Shown piece by piece: positions 28,479-37,737 of a DNA stretch of 64,000 nucleotides (position 1 is the first letter of the stretch; each line of letters begins with the position of its first letter). The DNA comes from Streptococcus uberis (lineage in GTDB: Bacteria > Bacillota > Bacilli > Lactobacillales > Streptococcaceae). The position numbers and the translations under genes were made by a program. Below the pieces are notes generated by a model. That model was not told the DNA's origin. It ran no database searches and worked only from the letters and a program-made list of their open reading frames with translations. The DNA is taken from the NCBI RefSeq assembly GCF_900475595.1, contig NZ_LS483397.1:1583001-1647000 (forward strand), in the 5' to 3' direction.

Positions 28479-28682
28479 ATGACAAACGGAACAGTAAAAT
28501 GGTTTAACGCAGAAAAAGGCTTTGGCTTTATCACTCAAGAAAACGGTACAGACGTTTTCGCTCATTTCTCAGAAATTCAATCTAATGGTTTTAAATCATT
28601 AGATGAAGGTCAAAAAGTGTCTTTCGATCTTGAACAAGGCCAACGTGGACTTCAAGCTACAAATATTTGCAAAATAGCTTAA
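28479..28682 (+). CDS. cold-shock protein (CspA family)
   Basis: 67 residues forming one cold-shock domain. RNP1 is GFGFIT and RNP2 is DVFAHF. It binds single-stranded RNA and melts structure in mRNAs. It is monocistronic with a strong promoter, a leader of about 96 bases and a clean terminator. The Shine-Dalgarno sits inside a 9-bp stem, so the protein could open its own leader. Streptococci often have one or two csp genes; which one this is cannot be told. Confidence 0.97.
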   Translation: MTNGTVKWFNAEKGFGFITQENGTDVFAHFSEIQSNGFKSLDEGQKVSFDLEQGQRGLQATNICKIA

Positions 28683-28687
28683 GGTTA

Positions 28688-28717
28688 AAACTCTAGTATT
28701 TCACTAGAGTTTTTTTG
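28688..28717 (+). terminator. csp terminator
   Basis: ACTCTAGT pairs with ACTAGAGT, followed by a T-run. Confidence 0.93.
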
Positions 28718-28750
28718 TGATTAAATTATAGACATTTGCCACTTATAATA

Positions 28751-28783
28751 AAAAAAACTTCTCTGATTAAACAGAGAAGTTTT
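28751..28783. terminator. bidirectional terminator between csp and the GlsB-like gene
   Basis: AAACTTCTCTG pairs with CAGAGAAGTTT, with T-runs on both strands. Confidence 0.88.
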
Positions 28784-29020
28784 TTAAGGTCTATCTAAAA
28801 AATAAGATACCACTGCAACGACAATGACTGCTCCTAAAATTGAAGGAAAGATTGCCATTCCTGCAAGGTGGGGACCCCAATGTCCAAAAATAGCTTGACC
28901 AACTGAAGAACCAATTAATCCAGCCGCAATATTGGTGAAACAGCCCATCTGTCCACCTTTTTCAGTAATTTTACCAGCTATCATCCCGATGATAGCACCA
29001 ACGATAAGCGATCCAATCAT
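28784..29020 (-). CDS. GlsB/YeaQ/YmgE family small membrane protein
   Basis: 78 residues with three hydrophobic stretches: SLIVGAIIGMIAGKI, TNIAAGLIGSSVGQAIFG and the C-terminal SILGAVIVVAVVSYF. The family is linked to stress responses (transglycosylase-associated proteins in older annotations), but no enzyme activity is known. I chose the ATG at 29018-29020 because AAGGAG lies seven bases upstream. The longer frame's ATG (29047) overlaps the -10 box TATAAT (29046-29051). Confidence 0.87.
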   Translation of the reverse strand: MIGSLIVGAIIGMIAGKITEKGGQMGCFTNIAAGLIGSSVGQAIFGHWGPHLAGMAIFPSILGAVIVVAVVSYFLDRP

Positions 29021-29045
29021 AATCTTTCTCCTTTTAATAGTCAAC

Positions 29046-29051
29046 ATTATA
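29046..29051 (-). promoter_or_regulatory. extended -10 promoter of the GlsB-like gene
   Basis: Minus strand TGgTATAAT; no clear -35. Confidence 0.6.
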
Positions 29052-29077
29052 CCACATTTGTATTTGAAAGAAATTTT

Positions 29078-29995
29078 TTAACCCATTTCTTTTAAATGTT
29101 CCTGCTTTTTCAAGAAAACAAAATCTCTTAAAGAAATGAGTAAGACAGCTACCATAATAAGGAGCATTCCTAAGATATCCATGCTATAAAATGTTTCGGA
29201 CAATAAGATTATTGAAAAAAAGACAGAAGCAATAGGTTCAACAGCTGCAATCAAACTGCCCTTGACTGGACCTACAATACTGGCCCCTTCAACAAAAAGA
29301 GTATAGGCGATAATTGTTCCAACTAAAACAAGACCGACTAGTGCAATGCCATTGCCAGTTGTTAAAGGCAGGTCATATTGCCAAGGTTGAGTGAAAAGTG
29401 TAAATAAAATCCCAGAAAATAGCATAGCCAAACTAATCACCGGCATACTTCCCCATTTATCCACAATTGGACCAGGTAAAAGGACATATAAGGCTGCAGA
29501 AATGGCAGATAAGACACCCCAAAAGAGTCCTTTTGGAGTAATGGCTAAGCTTCCTAAATGGCCATGGGTTGCGATAATAACAGTTCCAAGGACCGCCAGA
29601 ATAATTGACAAGGCTTCCGCGACTGAAGGGAGACGTTTTTCAACAACTGATACAGCCACCAGAATCAATACAGGTGACATGTATTGTAAAACGGTAGCTG
29701 TTCCAGCATTCGTATATTTAATAGCATTCATATACGTAAACTGATTCATGAGAAGTCCAGCTAAACTAAAGAAAATCAGCTGTTTGACTCCCTTTTTATC
29801 ACTAAGAAGAGTTCGTATTTTTTCTCTTTGCTTGATAAGCGTAAAAAGACCTAAAATACTGCCAGCAATGATAAGACGTAATGACGTCAGAAGGTTCAAG
29901 TTGACCCCATGTGTCATTAAATATTGACCAGAAACACCTGACAAGCCCCATGCTGTTCCTGCCACTAATACCATCAAGGAACCTTTGTTTTTCAA
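29078..29995 (-). CDS. EamA/DMT-family transporter
   Basis: About 305 residues with ten hydrophobic helices in two EamA repeats (about 1-140 and 155-295). AWGLSGVSGQYLM near the N-terminus and the last-repeat EPIASVFFSIILL are typical of drug/metabolite exporters. Substrate unknown. The start is uncertain: TTG at 29993-29995 has AGGTGG five bases upstream and gives LKNKGSLMVLVAG, whereas GTG at 30004 has no ribosome-binding site. A -10 TATAAT (30027-30032) with TTGTCC 15 bases upstream lies ahead. Confidence 0.87.
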   Translation of the reverse strand: MKNKGSLMVLVAGTAWGLSGVSGQYLMTHGVNLNLLTSLRLIIAGSILGLFTLIKQREKIRTLLSDKKGVKQLIFFSLAGLLMNQFTYMNAIKYTNAGTATVLQYMSPVLILVAVSVVEKRLPSVAEALSIILAVLGTVIIATHGHLGSLAITPKGLFWGVLSAISAALYVLLPGPIVDKWGSMPVISLAMLFSGILFTLFTQPWQYDLPLTTGNGIALVGLVLVGTIIAYTLFVEGASIVGPVKGSLIAAVEPIASVFFSIILLSETFYSMDILGMLLIMVAVLLISLRDFVFLKKQEHLKEMG

Positions 29996-30054
29996 GGCGA
30001 CCACCTACACTTTTTTTTAAAATTAAATTATATAAACAGATAAAACAGGACAAG

Positions 30055-30077
30055 AAAAAAGAGAGAGACCCTCTTTA
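30055..30077 (-). terminator. gatCAB terminator
   Basis: Minus strand AAAGAG, loop, CTCTTT, then T-run, starting within the gatB stop region. Confidence 0.75.
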
Positions 30078-31514
30078 ATCTAATAATTTTTGTAATTCTT
30101 GAGCCAAGAGTTGCTGTGCAACTTGCGGATTAGCTTGACCTTTTGTGGCTTTCATTAAGAAACCAGTAAAAGCTTTATCGGCATTACGTTTTCCTGACTT
30201 AAAGTCAGCAACAGCTGCTTCTTGTTCTTCAAAAACGCGATGAATGATAGGAATTAAAACATCCGGATCAGAGATTTGAACAAGGCCTGCTTTTTCAACA
30301 TATTCTCTTGCTGAACCACCATTTTTAGCTAAGTGTACAAAGACTTTCTTAGCAATTTTAGAAGAAATGGTACCATCAGCAATAATGCCAATCATTTCCA
30401 CCAGGTTGGCTGGAGTTAATGAGATTTCTTGAATCGCTTTTCCTTCAGCATTCAAGTATTGAGCAACTTCACCTTGTAACCAATTAGATACTTGTTTAGC
30501 ATCGCCTCCAAGAGCAACAGCTTTTTCAAAGAAATCAGACATAGCCTTAGTAGCCGTTAATTGGTTTGCATCATAAGATGAAAGTCCCAAGTCATTAATA
30601 TAAGTTGCACGTCTTTGAGCCGGGAATTGAGGCAGTTCATGTCGCATTTCTTCAATCCAAGCATCATCAATTTCATACAAAGGTAAATCTGGTTCAGGGA
30701 AATAACGATAATCGGCAGCACCTTCTTTGACACGCATTAAGATTGTGCCTTTAGATGCTTCATCATAGCGTCGTGTTTCTTGACGAATCACTCCACCTGA
30801 TCGTAACACTTTAGCTTGACGTTCTACTTCAAATTCCAAACCTTTACGCACATTTGAGAAGGAATTCAAATTCTTTAATTCTGTCTTTGTTCCAAACTCT
30901 TTTTGGCCATATGGACGTAAGGAAATGTTGGCGTCAACACGCATAGAACCCTCTTCCATTTTAACGTCTGAAATCCCTGTGTATTGGATAATTTCTTTCA
31001 GAGCTGTTAGGTAAGCATAGGCTTCTTCTGGTGAACGCATGTCAGCTTCAGAAACAATTTCAATGAGAGGAACCCCTTGTCGGTTTAAATCGACATAAGA
31101 GTAGCCATCTGTCCCATGCGTATTTTTTCCAGCATCTTCTTCTAAGTGGGCACGTTCAATACGAATTTTTTTGCTTGTACCATCTTCTAAAGTAATGTCA
31201 ATCCATCCATTAAAACCAATTGGCTCGTCAAATTGTGAAATTTGGTAAGCTTTAGGATTATCTGGATAAAAATAATTCTTGCGGTCAAAGTGCATCTTTT
31301 TATGGATATCCATGTTCAGTGCCAGCGCAGCTTTGATTCCAGCATCTATAACACCTTTGTTAATGACTGGTAAAACACCTGGAAAAGACCAGTCAATAAC
31401 ATTGGTGTTTGCGTTAGCTTCTTGTCCAAAATGAGCGGAAGAAGGTGAAAAGATTTTTGAATTGGTATTTAGTTCAACGTGGACTTCTAATCCAATGATG
31501 GTTTCAAAATTCAT
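30075..31514 (-). CDS. gatB: Asp-tRNA(Asn)/Glu-tRNA(Gln) amidotransferase subunit B
   Basis: 479 residues. It binds misacylated Glu-tRNA(Gln) or Asp-tRNA(Asn) and, using ammonia from GatA, converts it to the amide form. The N-terminal kinase-like domain starts [15 protein letters not shown], and [25 protein letters not shown] is conserved. The C-terminal YqeY-like domain that grips the tRNA ends the protein. The start overlaps the gatA stop by one base (TAATG). It indicates that the organism makes Gln-tRNA indirectly. Confidence 0.97.
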   Translation of the reverse strand: MNFETIIGLEVHVELNTNSKIFSPSSAHFGQEANANTNVIDWSFPGVLPVINKGVIDAGIKAALALNMDIHKKMHFDRKNYFYPDNPKAYQISQFDEPIGFNGWIDITLEDGTSKKIRIERAHLEEDAGKNTHGTDGYSYVDLNRQGVPLIEIVSEADMRSPEEAYAYLTALKEIIQYTGISDVKMEEGSMRVDANISLRPYGQKEFGTKTELKNLNSFSNVRKGLEFEVERQAKVLRSGGVIRQETRRYDEASKGTILMRVKEGAADYRYFPEPDLPLYEIDDAWIEEMRHELPQFPAQRRATYINDLGLSSYDANQLTATKAMSDFFEKAVALGGDAKQVSNWLQGEVAQYLNAEGKAIQEISLTPANLVEMIGIIADGTISSKIAKKVFVHLAKNGGSAREYVEKAGLVQISDPDVLIPIIHRVFEEQEAAVADFKSGKRNADKAFTGFLMKATKGQANPQVAQQLLAQELQKLLD

Positions 31515-32980
31515 TACTTCTCACCTCCAAAAATAACGGGTTGTTGTTTATGATAGTCAGTCGTTGCTTCGAATGCTGCAGCTGCTTGATAGATACGCTC
31601 TTCGCTATATTTTGGTCCTATGAGTTGTAGGCCAACTGGCAAGCCATCCACAAATCCTGAGGGGATTGAAATACCTGGTAGACCTGCCAGATTGACAGGA
31701 ATGGTCAACAAGTCGGCTAGGTACATTGAAACAGGGTCATGATTGAGTGTGTCTAATCCAAAGGCAACTGTTGGTGCGGTAGGACCTATAATCAAATCAT
31801 AGTCAGCAAATACCTTTTCAAAGTCTTGAATAATCAATGTGCGCACTTGTCCAGCTTTTTTGAAGTAAGCATCATAATAACCGGATGATAAACTAAATGT
31901 TCCAAGCATAATACGACGTTTAACTTCCTCTCCAAAACCTTGGCTACGCGTATTGACATAGATTTCTTCAAGGGTTTTTGCATCTTGAGCACGGTAACCA
32001 TATCGGATACCATCGAATCGTTGTAAATTTGAAGAAGCTTCTGATGATGCAATAATGTAATATACTGCTACCCCATACTTGCTGTGTGGTAAGCTAACTT
32101 CCTCTACAGTAGCCCCCAATTTTTCAAATTGTTTGGCAGCTTCTAAGATATTTTCTTTAATTTTAGGATCAATGCCCTCACCAAGGTATTCTTTCGGCAA
32201 AGCAATTTTCATCCCTTTGACGTCTTTTCCAATTGCTGAAGTATAGTCTGCAATTTGCACAGGTGCTGATGTTGAATCTTTGTCATCTGATCCCGCGATG
32301 ACATTCAATAACTGCGCATTTTCTTTAACAGTTTGTGAAAATGGACCAATTTGGTCTAATGATGAACCAAATGCAATCAAACCAAAACGTGAAACGGTAC
32401 CGTAAGTTGGCTTCATCCCGACAATCCCATTAAAGGCTGCAGGTTGTCTAATAGACCCCCCTGTATCAGATCCTAAAGAAAGACGTACCTGACCTGAAGC
32501 AACTGCTGTTGCAGAACCACCAGATGAACCTCCAGGAACCTTACTGTGATCCCAAGCATTCTTGGTTTTCTTGAAGTATGAGGTTTCTGTTGACCCACCC
32601 ATGGCAAATTCATCCATATTGGTTTTACCAATAACGATCATATCTTTAGCATAAGCTTTTTCAATAGCTGTCGCATTAAAAATAGGTTCATAGTTATATA
32701 ACATTTTTGAGGCAGCTGTTGTTAAGATACCCTCAGTGGAAATGTTATCTTTTACAGCAAATGGAATCCCTGACATCACATTATTAGGATCAATGCCTCT
32801 GGCATCAATAGCTTCTGCTTGTGATAAGGCTTTTTCTTCTGCCAAAGTAATAAAAGAGCCAACGGCATCTTCACGCGCTTTGATATCGTCTAAGGTAGCT
32901 TGCGTTAGTTCTTTTGCTGAAATCTCTTTCGAAAGGAGTAACGTGTGTAACTCATCAATCGTTTTATGATTCAATGACAT
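31514..32980 (-). CDS. gatA: Asp-tRNA(Asn)/Glu-tRNA(Gln) amidotransferase subunit A
   Basis: 488-residue amidase that frees ammonia from glutamine. The Ser-cisSer-Lys triad is spread over [11 protein letters not shown] (Lys), [14 protein letters not shown] and [14 protein letters not shown]. The start overlaps the gatC stop by one base. The length is normal. Confidence 0.97.
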   Translation of the reverse strand: MSLNHKTIDELHTLLLSKEISAKELTQATLDDIKAREDAVGSFITLAEEKALSQAEAIDARGIDPNNVMSGIPFAVKDNISTEGILTTAASKMLYNYEPIFNATAIEKAYAKDMIVIGKTNMDEFAMGGSTETSYFKKTKNAWDHSKVPGGSSGGSATAVASGQVRLSLGSDTGGSIRQPAAFNGIVGMKPTYGTVSRFGLIAFGSSLDQIGPFSQTVKENAQLLNVIAGSDDKDSTSAPVQIADYTSAIGKDVKGMKIALPKEYLGEGIDPKIKENILEAAKQFEKLGATVEEVSLPHSKYGVAVYYIIASSEASSNLQRFDGIRYGYRAQDAKTLEEIYVNTRSQGFGEEVKRRIMLGTFSLSSGYYDAYFKKAGQVRTLIIQDFEKVFADYDLIIGPTAPTVAFGLDTLNHDPVSMYLADLLTIPVNLAGLPGISIPSGFVDGLPVGLQLIGPKYSEERIYQAAAAFEATTDYHKQQPVIFGGEK

Positions 32981-33282
32981 TAAGCGTCACCTCCGTCTTC
33001 AAGAATAGCAGGAACCTTGATAAAGTTATTTTCTTTCTCAGGCACATTTTTAAACAAATCTTCTCTATTCGTCCCAGCTTGTGCAAGGTCTGGACGCATG
33101 ACGTTTTTCCGGTCTGCCATTGTTGTTGTAATGGCAACACCCTCTGTATCTACTTCATTCAATAGCTCTACCATGTCGACGATTTTAGTTAAGGTTGTCG
33201 CGAATTGGCTCGTTTCTTCTTCAGAAAATGCTAATTTTGACAGCGTCGCCACATGGCGTACTTCTTCTTCAGAAATTTTCAT
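32980..33282 (-). CDS. gatC: Asp-tRNA(Asn)/Glu-tRNA(Gln) amidotransferase subunit C
   Basis: 100 residues. A small helical subunit that wraps GatA and GatB together. It begins [23 protein letters not shown], the family start, and ends near [13 protein letters not shown]. First gene of gatCAB. An extended -10 TGtTATAAT (33320-33325) lies about 40 bases upstream, and AAGGAG precedes the ATG. Confidence 0.96.
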   Translation of the reverse strand: MKISEEEVRHVATLSKLAFSEEETSQFATTLTKIVDMVELLNEVDTEGVAITTTMADRKNVMRPDLAQAGTNREDLFKNVPEKENNFIKVPAILEDGGDA

Positions 33283-33319
33283 TATTTCTCCTTAGTTACC
33301 TTTTTACATAGTCTAAGTT

Positions 33320-33325
33320 ATTATA
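33320..33325 (-). promoter_or_regulatory. extended -10 promoter of gatCAB
   Basis: Minus strand TGtTATAAT; weak -35. Confidence 0.65.
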
Positions 33326-33394
33326 ACATAAGTAGGCTTATTTTTTATAGTAGAGTTTCTAGCAATTCCACCTTATTAATCCATAACAATTCTC

Positions 33395-33436
33395 AAAAAA
33401 ATCCCTCTTAACACCTAGCTGTTAAGAGGGAAAAAA
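33395..33436 (-). terminator. ppdK terminator
   Basis: CCCTCTTAACA pairs with TGTTAAGAGGG, followed by T7 on the minus strand. Confidence 0.93.
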
Positions 33437-33439
33437 GAC

Positions 33440-36085
33440 TTATTTATCTAATTGTAACTGTGAACCAGAGGCTTTTATCTTAGCTTGGGCAGCGGCTAAC
33501 TTAGCAATTGGAATTCTAAACGGTGAGCATGACACATAATTCAAGCCCTGATTATAACAGAATTCAACTGTCTGCGGTTCTCCACCATGTTCTCCACAAA
33601 TTCCCATCTTCAAATCAGATTTGGTTTGGCGTCCTAAGGTAACTGCCATATTGAGAAGTCTACCAACCCCTTTTTGATCTAATGTTTGGAAAGGATCCTT
33701 ATCAAAGATATCTTTCTCAATATATTCACCTAAGAATTTTCCAGCATCATCGCGAGAAAAACCAAAGCCCATTTGTGTTAAGTCGTTGGTACCAAAGCTA
33801 AAGAAATCAGCTTCTTTAGCAATGTCATCAGCAGTCACACAAGCTCTTGGAATTTCAATCATCGTTCCAATGGTGTATGGAATTGAAAGTTGAGCTTCTT
33901 CAAGTTCATGATTAACCGTTTCTTCAATCAGCTTTCTAATAATTTTCAATTCTTCAACCGTGCTTACCAAAGGTACCATAATTTCAGGACTGACTGGATG
34001 ACCCTCTTGATGCGCTTTGATAGCACCCTGAGCAATAGCTCTAGCTTGCATTTGATACATTTCTGGGTAGGTTATAGCTAAGCGACAACCGCGATGACCT
34101 AACATTGGGTTAAATTCTGCCAACTCTTTCACCCTCTTTTCAAGTGCCTTTGGTGACATGTTCAGTTGCTTAGCAAGACTCTCAATAGATTCTTGGTCGT
34201 GCGGCAAGAATTCATGTAAGGGAGGATCTAACAGACGAATCGTGCAGGATTTGCCATCAAGTACCTTAAATAATTGATAAAAATCATCCCGTTGATGAGG
34301 CAATAGCTTGTCCAAAGCTTTGACACGGTCTTCAAGATTATCAGCAACAATCATTTGACGAACAAGTGGTATTCTTTCTTCATCAAAAAACATGTGTTCT
34401 GTACGGCAAAGTCCAATACCTTCTGCACCAAAATCTAAAGCTTTTTGCGCATCACGTGGGTTATCAGCATTACTTCTAACCTTCATATCGCGTTTCTCAT
34501 CCACCCAAGTCATAAAGGTTTTAAAGTCATTGTCCAAGGCAGTAGAAGCCATTGGAACTTGGCCAATATAGACAGAACCTGTCGCCCCATCAATTGATAG
34601 GTAATCTCCTTCTTCTATGACAATATTTCCTAAAGTAATCTCTCGTTCTTGCTCATCTACTAAAATCTGACTACAACCAGCGACACATGGTTTTCCCATA
34701 CCTCGAGCAACAACTGCAGCATGAGAGGTCATTCCTCCTCTTGCTGTTACAATACCTTTAGCACTCACCATTCCTTCAATATCTTCTGGTGAGGTTTCCT
34801 GTCTTACCAAGAGAACATCATTTCCGTTTTTAGCTTCTCGCACTGCATCATCCGCATGGAAATAAACACGTCCACAAGCTGCACCGGGAGAAGCAGGCAA
34901 GCCTTTTGTAAGGAGTTCAGCCTTTTTAAGATCTTTAGGGTCAAAGGAAGGGTGTAAGAGTTGTTCTAATTGGCTAGGATCAATTCGTAATACAGCTTCT
35001 TCTTCAGTGATAAGACCTTCTTTAACTTGATCAACTGCAATTTTGATAGCTGCTTTTGCCGTACGTTTACCATTTCGCGTTTGTAACATAAATAATTTGC
35101 CTTTTTCAATGGTAAACTCAACATCCTGCATATCACGGTAATGATTTTCCAAAAGTTTTGTGATTTGCAAAAATTCTTGATAAATATCAGGCATGTCTTC
35201 TTTAAGTCGGTTAATACTTTGAGGTGTCCTGATCCCTGCGACAACGTCTTCTCCCTGAGCATTGATTAAGTATTCACCAAAAAGATCGTGTTCCCCTGTT
35301 GAAGGATTACGCGTAAAAGCAACACCAGTCCCACTATTTTCTCCCATATTACCAAAAACCATGGACTGAATATTGACAGCAGTTCCGAGATCATGAGAAA
35401 TATCATTTAATTTACGATAGACTTTTGCACGCGGATTATTCCATGATTTAAAAACGGCTTCAATAGCTAAAAGGAGTTGTTCCTTTGGAGTTTGCGGGAA
35501 TGGGTTTCCTGTTTCTTTATAATAAAGATCTTTGTATGCGGTTACAATTTGTTGTAAGTCAAGTGATGTCAAATCAGTATCATACTGATAAGCATTAGCT
35601 TCTTTTACTGAATCAAGAATAGCTTCAAACTTATACTTAGGAATACCAATGGCCACATCCGCAAACATTTGGATAAAACGACGATAACTATCATAGGCAA
35701 AGCGTTCATTTTGCGTCGCAGCAATCAATCCTTGGACACTTTGATCATTTAAACCCAAGTTTAATATGGTGTCCATCATACCTGGCATTGAAAAGACAGC
35801 ACCTGAACGTACCGATACCAGCAAAGGATCCTGATCACTACCAAGTTGCTTGCCCTGTTCAACTTCTAATTGTGCCAAAGCACGGTCAATTTCTTCTAAA
35901 ATTTCAGAACGAATTAGCCCTTCGTTAGCATAATAGTCGTTACAAGCTTCCGTCGTAATCGTGAATCCTTGCGGTACAGGTAAACCAATGCTTGTCATTT
36001 CTGCTAGGTTGGCACCTTTTCCACCTAGCAAATGCCTCATGTCTTTATGACCTTCTGCAAAACGATAAACAAACTTTCTCTCCAT
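33440..36085 (-). CDS. ppdK: pyruvate, phosphate dikinase
   Basis: 881 residues. It interconverts pyruvate + ATP + Pi with PEP + AMP + PPi. The N-terminal ATP-grasp part shows GGKGANLAEM. The swivelling domain carries the catalytic His455 and regulatory Thr453 in ARGGMTSHAAVVARGMGKPC. The C-terminal PEP barrel has GICGEHGGEP with its catalytic Cys. The ATG at 36083-36085 is chosen because GGAGG lies five bases upstream; the ATG at 36097 overlaps the preceding stop (TAATGG) and contains that site. It is last in an operon with its regulatory kinase/phosphatase and CcpN. Confidence 0.96.
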   Translation of the reverse strand: MERKFVYRFAEGHKDMRHLLGGKGANLAEMTSIGLPVPQGFTITTEACNDYYANEGLIRSEILEEIDRALAQLEVEQGKQLGSDQDPLLVSVRSGAVFSMPGMMDTILNLGLNDQSVQGLIAATQNERFAYDSYRRFIQMFADVAIGIPKYKFEAILDSVKEANAYQYDTDLTSLDLQQIVTAYKDLYYKETGNPFPQTPKEQLLLAIEAVFKSWNNPRAKVYRKLNDISHDLGTAVNIQSMVFGNMGENSGTGVAFTRNPSTGEHDLFGEYLINAQGEDVVAGIRTPQSINRLKEDMPDIYQEFLQITKLLENHYRDMQDVEFTIEKGKLFMLQTRNGKRTAKAAIKIAVDQVKEGLITEEEAVLRIDPSQLEQLLHPSFDPKDLKKAELLTKGLPASPGAACGRVYFHADDAVREAKNGNDVLLVRQETSPEDIEGMVSAKGIVTARGGMTSHAAVVARGMGKPCVAGCSQILVDEQEREITLGNIVIEEGDYLSIDGATGSVYIGQVPMASTALDNDFKTFMTWVDEKRDMKVRSNADNPRDAQKALDFGAEGIGLCRTEHMFFDEERIPLVRQMIVADNLEDRVKALDKLLPHQRDDFYQLFKVLDGKSCTIRLLDPPLHEFLPHDQESIESLAKQLNMSPKALEKRVKELAEFNPMLGHRGCRLAITYPEMYQMQARAIAQGAIKAHQEGHPVSPEIMVPLVSTVEELKIIRKLIEETVNHELEEAQLSIPYTIGTMIEIPRACVTADDIAKEADFFSFGTNDLTQMGFGFSRDDAGKFLGEYIEKDIFDKDPFQTLDQKGVGRLLNMAVTLGRQTKSDLKMGICGEHGGEPQTVEFCYNQGLNYVSCSPFRIPIAKLAAAQAKIKASGSQLQLDK

Positions 36086-36096
36086 AATAGCCTCCA

Positions 36097-36912
36097 TTAT
36101 AATTGGTTTTCTTTAATCATTTCTAAAATAATTGTTGCTGTTTCTTCAATTGCCTTATCCGAAACATTAATGATAGGGCATTTTAATTTTCTCATGACTT
36201 CTTCAGCATAGGCAGCTTCTTCGTAAATACGATCTTTGTTGGCATAAGAAGCTGTTCCCGAAACGCCAAGCGACCGAAGGCGCTCTTTTCGAACCTGACT
36301 TAAACGCTCGACAGAATTGGTCAGCCCCACAATTTTTTTGGGACTCACCTCATTCAATTCTTTTGGTAGTGGTACTTCTGGAACAATAGGAATGTTGACC
36401 ACTTTTAGATGTTTATCAGCCAAGTACATGCTTAATGGGGTCTTTGACGTTCTTGAAATGCCTAATAAAATCAAATCGGCTTTTAAAATACCTCTAGGAT
36501 CTTTTCCATCGTCGTATTTTACAGCAAATTCGATAGCCTCAACACGTTTAAAATAGTGTTTATCTAGCTTTCTTAACAGACCTGGTTGACCTAATGGCTC
36601 TACACCAGATAGTTTCGACATAGCTTTAATCACATTAGATAAGAGGTCAACATAGACAAAGTGTTCTTCTTCTGATCGTTCTTGTGCATATCTTGCTAAG
36701 TCATCATCTACCAAACTAAACATTAAGCATACATTTTTATCTTTAGCTTTTTCAAGAACCTTATCTAACAATTCTTTGTTATTGATATTAGAATAACGCT
36801 CAAATTGCCAATTATCATGATTAGGAAATTGCTGAATACAGGCTTTAGCAATAGCACGTGCTGTTACACCAAGCGAATCAGAAATAATAAAAATTGTTAA
36901 CTGATCGTCCAT
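36097..36912 (-). CDS. PPDK regulatory protein (DUF299 kinase/pyrophosphorylase, YqfL-like)
   Basis: 271 residues. The family phosphorylates and dephosphorylates the active-site Thr of PPDK (or of PEP synthase), using ADP as donor and Pi for reversal. The N-terminal [17 protein letters not shown] and the P-loop-like [17 protein letters not shown] (about 146-162) are the family signatures. Lying directly before ppdK, it is very likely its regulator. It overlaps with the ppdK region only through the stop codon and follows the CcpN gene by 12 bases. Confidence 0.92.
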   Translation of the reverse strand: MDDQLTIFIISDSLGVTARAIAKACIQQFPNHDNWQFERYSNINNKELLDKVLEKAKDKNVCLMFSLVDDDLARYAQERSEEEHFVYVDLLSNVIKAMSKLSGVEPLGQPGLLRKLDKHYFKRVEAIEFAVKYDDGKDPRGILKADLILLGISRTSKTPLSMYLADKHLKVVNIPIVPEVPLPKELNEVSPKKIVGLTNSVERLSQVRKERLRSLGVSGTASYANKDRIYEEAAYAEEVMRKLKCPIINVSDKAIEETATIILEMIKENQL

Positions 36913-36924
36913 TTGTCCTCCTTT

Positions 36925-37554
36925 CTACCCTTTTATTTCCAAGAATAGTTTCGTTATGATGGTTTTAGATAACTTACCGACAACTTGATAATGATTTCCC
37001 TCTAGTAATCTGACGACAGGTAAACTATCGACTTGTCTAGCGACTAATTTTTCTGTCGCTTCAAAAAGAAGATCTGTCTCTAAAACCGTCGAAATATTTG
37101 GCATGCGTGTCATGATCATCCCAATAGGTATTTTCGATAAATCCCCGCCACCAATACTAGCTTTTAACAAATCTTTACGAGAGACAACACCACAGAGATG
37201 GTCATTATCATCTAAGATAAAGGCACAGCCAGCATCTTCCATAAAAATGTTAACAATGACATCATATACCGACTCCTTTTGTGAAACTGTCAAAGGAACT
37301 CCCATCACATCAGAGACTTTCATTTCTTTAAACAATTGGTATTCGTTATTTGTCTCTTCTTGTTCTATGTAAAAATACCCCACCTTGGGCTTTGCATCCA
37401 AAATGCCGAGCATGGTTAAGACAACCAAATCCGATCGAAGGGTTGCCCTGGTGACATGTAATAATTCCGCAATTTTTTCTCCCGTGATTGGTTGATGCGT
37501 TTGAACAATTTGACTAATTTCTTCTTGTCTTTTTGATAGTTGAATAAGGATCAC
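36925..37554 (-). CDS. ccpN: CcpN-type repressor (HTH + two CBS domains)
   Basis: 209 residues. An N-terminal helix-turn-helix (SKRQEEISQIVQTHQPITGEKIAELLHVTRATLR) is followed by a CBS pair (about 75-205). In Bacillus, CcpN represses gluconeogenic genes on glycolytic carbon and senses ATP/ADP. The neighbouring PPDK genes fit that role. The start is uncertain: the GTG at 37554 directly touches GAGAGG, and no ATG, GTG or TTG in frame is better placed. The leader carries a perfect match to the CcpN site, so it probably controls itself. Confidence 0.88.
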   Translation of the reverse strand: MILIQLSKRQEEISQIVQTHQPITGEKIAELLHVTRATLRSDLVVLTMLGILDAKPKVGYFYIEQEETNNEYQLFKEMKVSDVMGVPLTVSQKESVYDVIVNIFMEDAGCAFILDDNDHLCGVVSRKDLLKASIGGGDLSKIPIGMIMTRMPNISTVLETDLLFEATEKLVARQVDSLPVVRLLEGNHYQVVGKLSKTIITKLFLEIKG

Positions 37555-37566
37555 CCTCTCTATATA

Positions 37567-37622
37567 TGTGATATACTATTTATTATACAGTATATTATAT
37601 TACTGGTTTTTAAAAAAATCAA
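37567..37622 (-). promoter_or_regulatory. ccpN-ppdK operon promoter with CcpN box
   Basis: -35 TTGATT (37617-37622), 17-bp spacer, -10 TATAAT (37594-37599), minus strand. TGTGATATACT at 37567-37577 (plus strand) fits the Bacillus CcpN consensus TRTGHYATAYW at every position and lies about +10 to +20 relative to the start of transcription. Confidence 0.75.
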
Positions 37623-37666
37623 GCAGAAATAATAAAAAATATTTTTTATTTATGTCTCATATTATC

Positions 37667-37695
37667 TTGTTATTTTCCTTATTTTCTGCTAAAAT
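37667..37695 (+). promoter_or_regulatory. promoter of the hydroxyacyl-CoA dehydrogenase gene
   Basis: -35 TTGTTA (37667-37672), 17-bp spacer, extended -10 TGcTAAAAT (hexamer 37690-37695). Divergent from ccpN. Confidence 0.75.
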
Positions 37696-37737
37696 CCTCC
37701 TGTAAACCCTTACATTATTTTATCGGAGGTGTCGCAA

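Noticed and set aside
36085..36097. ATG at 36097 as start of ppdK
   Set aside because: It overlaps the preceding stop and has the Shine-Dalgarno for the later ATG inside it.
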